NCBI GenBank assembly: GCA_017553815.1
Contig: JAFZJT010000169.1
Coordinates: forward strand, 1 to 8,332
Length of the DNA stretch: 8,332 bases
Direction of reading: 5' to 3'
From: Clostridia bacterium
GTDB taxonomy: Bacteria > Bacillota_A > Clostridia > Christensenellales > CAG-138
The translations under genes and the position numbers were made by a program. This document shows, piece after piece, positions 6,275 to 8,332 of this stretch (the first letter of the stretch is position 1; every line of letters begins with the position of its first letter). The notes beneath the pieces are model-generated. The model was not told where the DNA came from. It saw nothing but the letters and a program-made list of their open reading frames with translations, and made no database searches.

Positions 6275-7499
6275 CTTCTGTATAAACGTCCTCTCCGAAA
6301 TCTATTCCGAGCGCCTTGAGCTGCTCCTTTGAATAATGCTGCTGCTTATAGCCGAGCGCGCGGTTCACGCGCTTGCCCTTCGCCGCGTTCTCGGGGCGGG
6401 CGGCCTCGGCGGAGCGCTTTTCGGCGTCCTCCTTCGCGGCGGCGTAGCCCGCTATGCCGCGATCGTGCCAATCGGTCACAAGCGCGTTCATATAGGCGAA
6501 GGAATTGTGTTTATTGACGGAAAGCTCGGCGGCATAGAGTATCTGCTCGCGCTCGATGCGGTAATCGCGCACCCAGAGCGTGAATTTATTTCGCATATTT
6601 GCGGTTTTGCTCTTTATTCCCGCGCGCATCAGCGCTTCGCGCATCAGCTCCTCGATCATATCGTGCTCACGGCTCAGCTCGCGGAGCCTCTCGGCATCCA
6701 CACCGCCGCTCTCGCGATAGTCCGAAAGGATGGAGTCGAGCAGCTTGAAGCTCGGATTGCCGAATGAGCCTGCGGATGAGGCGGCAATCGCGATCGCCTC
6801 GTCGGTGAAGCCCCATTCGCCGCACCATTTTTCGTAGAGCGCAAGCTCATCGTCGGTGGGGCTTCTTCGCTTGTTCCAATGCTTCAAAATCGCGCCGGCG
6901 CCGCCCGAGAGCCGTGCTTCGCGCTCGAAATTCTGCCTGACATCGTCGAGCGTATGCAGCTCGTCCGCAGCAAGGCGCTTTGCAACGGCGTCCATATAGT
7001 TTATATGCACCCGCGCGCCCTTAACGAGGATACAGTGCCGAACGATCTCAACGGCGGCGTCCTCCTCGAAGCGGAAGATCTCGATCCAGTCGTAGATCTT
7101 TCGCAGATCGGCTCCGGAAAAATTACGAGTTCCGAGCACGCCGCGAAGCTTTTCTATCAGCGAAGAATAGCGCCTTGCCTCGGCTGCAGAGAGCGCCGTT
7201 TCGCCGCCGGTAAGTCTTATGAGCTGCACGGCGAAGCTTCCGTTTTCGCCCGAGATAACGCGCACCGCGCCCGCCTTCTCAAGCTCCGAATAGGCGGCAG
7301 TCACCCGCTCCTCACTCATCGAAAGCGCGAGCGGCAGCTCATCCGCCGCGCCGACGCCATTGTGCGCGAGCATGAGCGCGTAAAGATAAACCTTCACGGC
7401 GTCGCCTGAAAGTTCGGAGAGCTTATCGAGTATGAAGCTGTCCTCAACGGGGGTGTATCCGAAGAGGGCGCTGTCCTTTATGATGGAGGTGGCGGGCAT
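6264..7499 (-). CDS. DnaD-domain replication initiation/primosome protein
   Basis: I chose the ATG at 7499 (411 residues): GAGAGG lies six bases before it, and the longer form starting at 7550 would begin upstream of the -10 box of the promoter. The N-terminal part (about 25-95) has winged-helix character with VKVYLYALMLAHNG and a following recognition-type region. Helical DnaD-type units follow at about 115-190 (LRKIYDWIEIFRF, VHINYMDAVAKRLA), 205-265 (ILKHWNKRRSPTDDEL, NPSFKLLDSILSDYRESG) and 295-350 (FTLWVRDYRIEREQILYA, FAYMNALVTDWHDRGI). The C-terminus is basic then acidic. Proteins of this type remodel DNA and bring the helicase loader to origins or restart sites. The next gene is that loader, overlapping by 11 bases. 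Function beyond family level is inferred from this pairing. Confidence 0.85.
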   Translation of the reverse strand: MPATSIIKDSALFGYTPVEDSFILDKLSELSGDAVKVYLYALMLAHNGVGAADELPLALSMSEERVTAAYSELEKAGAVRVISGENGSFAVQLIRLTGGETALSAAEARRYSSLIEKLRGVLGTRNFSGADLRKIYDWIEIFRFEEDAAVEIVRHCILVKGARVHINYMDAVAKRLAADELHTLDDVRQNFEREARLSGGAGAILKHWNKRRSPTDDELALYEKWCGEWGFTDEAIAIAASSAGSFGNPSFKLLDSILSDYRESGGVDAERLRELSREHDMIEELMREALMRAGIKSKTANMRNKFTLWVRDYRIEREQILYAAELSVNKHNSFAYMNALVTDWHDRGIAGYAAAKEDAEKRSAEAARPENAAKGKRVNRALGYKQQHYSKEQLKALGIDFGEDVYTEDED

Positions 7500-7540
7500 G
7501 GGTATCCTCTCAAATAGGTTTGGCTTTTCGCCTCGGATTG

Positions 7541-7570
7541 ATTTTACCATCTTTTCGCCGCGCGTGTCAA
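7541..7570 (-). promoter_or_regulatory. Sigma-A type promoter of the dnaD-like/dnaC operon
   Basis: On the minus strand a perfect TTGACA (7570-7565) and TAAAAT (7546-7541, one mismatch to TATAAT) are 18 bases apart. Transcription would start near 7534, giving an untranslated leader of about 35 bases with GAGAGG six bases before the ATG at 7499. This arrangement rules out the upstream ATG at 7550 as the start. Confidence 0.75.
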
Positions 7571-7573
7571 TCG

Positions 7574-7625
7574 AAAAAACGCGAGCGAAGCAAAGCGGAC
7601 GCTCCTTCTTTTGAAGAATGCGTCC
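7574..7625 (-). terminator. Possible weak terminator downstream of the GNAT gene
   Basis: Arms GGACGC (7597-7602) and GCGTCC (7620-7625) form a stem with an inner CTTC-TTTT-GAAG stem-loop. An alternative stem GAGCG/CGCTC (7583-7587 with 7600-7604) is followed on the minus strand by GCG and a run of six T (7579-7574). Pairing is short, so the element is uncertain. A 12-base palindrome AAAAGCGCTTTT lies nearby at 7634-7645. Confidence 0.3.
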
Positions 7626-7672
7626 TCATTTAGAAAAGCGCTTTTAATAACCGATAAACGGGAAAATATCAT

Positions 7673-8332
7673 TTATCCGATCGTACAGAGCTTGCCCCTG
7701 AGTACATATCCGATTTTCTCATAGCAAGCGTTTGAAGCCACATAATCCGCGTCCGTAAAAAGAATAGGAACATATCCCGCGTCCTTTGCCCTCATCGTCA
7801 CTTGATACACAAGGTTTTCGGCGTAATGCCTTCTCCGATATTCGGGGCGCGTAAAAACAAGCGTAATTGAAGCCACATCGCCGTTTGGAACGTATCTGCA
7901 GCTTGCCACGCAATGCCCCTGTCCGTCCTTCCACAGAAACGCAGTCCCTGCCTTGATATGATCCTCTGCATCACGGCGACACTCGGTAAGGCTTTTTTGA
8001 TCGACCCCTGTCTCATTATGAACCAAATAAACCATCTCTGTAAGCTCATCGATATCATCGGGAAGGTAGCTCTGTATTTTGCCATCTGCGATGATGCTCG
8101 GTTTGATCGGCTCCAAGCAGTCATACACGAACATATTCAACGTGATAGACATTCCTCTGCCATCCTCTGCCGAGCGTTTGATAAAGTGCTCCGCGAGGTC
8201 ATATTTGACGTTGAATCGGTGCTTCCCGTCAAGCAAACCGTTTTCCAGAGCGAGAGAATATGCTGGGGCTGTTGCACAAGCAAGCAAAATGCATGCAACA
8301 GTCCCTTTCTTTTTTCTGTTTTTGGGTTTACA
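7673..8332 (-). CDS. GNAT-family N-acetyltransferase, 5' end beyond the window
   Basis: The frame is open to the window edge (219 residues visible). The TTG at 8287 lacks a properly spaced ribosome binding site, so the real start is probably upstream. The C-terminal half is a GNAT domain: the strand TAFLWKDGQGHCVASCRY, then SITLVFTRPEYRRRHYAENLVYQV, which contains the acetyl-CoA binding loop (R-R-x-H-Y-A in place of the usual Q/R-x-x-G-x-G/A), and the terminal ILFTDADYVASNACYEKIGY. The part before (IADGKIQSYLPDDIDELTEMVYL) resembles the linker of two-domain acetyltransferases of COG3393 type, whose N-terminal domain also contains a hydrophobic strand like the TVACILLACATAPAYSLAL seen near the edge. 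An internal ATG at 8152 preceded by AGAGG repeats would give a shorter GNAT-only protein. The substrate is unknown. It lies upstream of the dnaD-like operon on the same strand but has separate signals. Confidence 0.75.
   Translation of the reverse strand, partial: CKPKNRKKKGTVACILLACATAPAYSLALENGLLDGKHRFNVKYDLAEHFIKRSAEDGRGMSITLNMFVYDCLEPIKPSIIADGKIQSYLPDDIDELTEMVYLVHNETGVDQKSLTECRRDAEDHIKAGTAFLWKDGQGHCVASCRYVPNGDVASITLVFTRPEYRRRHYAENLVYQVTMRAKDAGYVPILFTDADYVASNACYEKIGYVLRGKLCTIG
8153..8171. repeat. Short tandem repeat inside the GNAT gene
   Basis: TCCTCTGCCA is followed at once by TCCTCTGCC(G), nine of ten bases repeated. On the coding (minus) strand each copy carries AGAGGA, and the second directly precedes the internal ATG at 8152. 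It codes for AEDGRG in frame. Confidence 0.6.

Noticed and set aside
5786..6319. A + strand frame of 177 codons opposite the helicase-loader gene
   Set aside because: The minus strand encodes an intact AAA+ protein with Walker A, Walker B and a zinc cluster; the opposite frame has no motif or start signal.
6336..7409. Long + strand frames opposite the DnaD-like gene
   Set aside because: They are shadows caused by GC-biased codons. The minus-strand protein has coherent DnaD motifs, a promoter and a ribosome binding site.
8240..8332. Possible signal peptide at the N-terminus of the GNAT protein (basic stretch then hydrophobic segment)
   Set aside because: The frame continues off the window edge, so this is not the N-terminus, and a hydrophobic strand at this place fits the N-terminal domain of two-domain acetyltransferases.
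1..8332. CRISPR arrays, tRNA or rRNA genes, insertion sequences
   Set aside because: I saw no regularly spaced repeats, no tRNA-like cloverleaf or rRNA sequence, and no transposase or terminal inverted repeats.

Overview
The window looks like chromosomal DNA of a GC-rich member of the Clostridia, probably an uncultured gut lineage. The evidence is a DnaD-like / DnaC-DnaI-like primosome gene pair of Firmicutes type, Shine-Dalgarno sites such as AAGGAG and GAGGAGG, and uniform codon use (GCG for Ala, CTT for Leu, many GAG and AAG). The taxonomic placement is inference from gene content; no marker gene is present.

Layout. Positions 1-1479 (+) hold the 3' end of a large coiled-coil protein, probably a phage virion component, and an endolysin-like NlpC/P60 protein with a C-terminal peptidoglycan-binding domain. 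Positions 1485-2522 (-) hold an EamA/DMT-type permease that converges on the lysin gene with 5 bp between stop codons. Positions 2700-5145 (+) hold a compact four-gene phage morphogenesis cassette: a small protein, a head-tail connector/adaptor, a beta-rich tail-stabilisation protein resembling P22 gp10 or T7 gp12, and a short coiled-coil protein. A strong hairpin at 5248-5287 separates this cassette from a convergent minus-strand operon, a DnaD-like replication protein (start revised to 7499) followed by an overlapping dnaC/dnaI-type helicase loader. The right edge holds a GNAT acetyltransferase on the minus strand whose 5' end lies outside the window.

How it fits together. The dnaD-dnaC pair is host housekeeping. 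The phage-like genes form two separated blocks, a 'lysis end' and a 'connector/tail middle', split by a non-phage permease gene that appears to have its own promoter, divergent from the connector cassette. No integrase, terminase, portal, capsid or repressor is visible, and the phage-type genes look intact and share the base composition of the host genes. This could be a decayed or rearranged podovirus-like prophage, or a domesticated particle-forming system (gene-transfer-agent-like or tailocin-like) whose gene blocks are dispersed. The second reading is the most interesting one in the window, but 8 kb cannot prove it.
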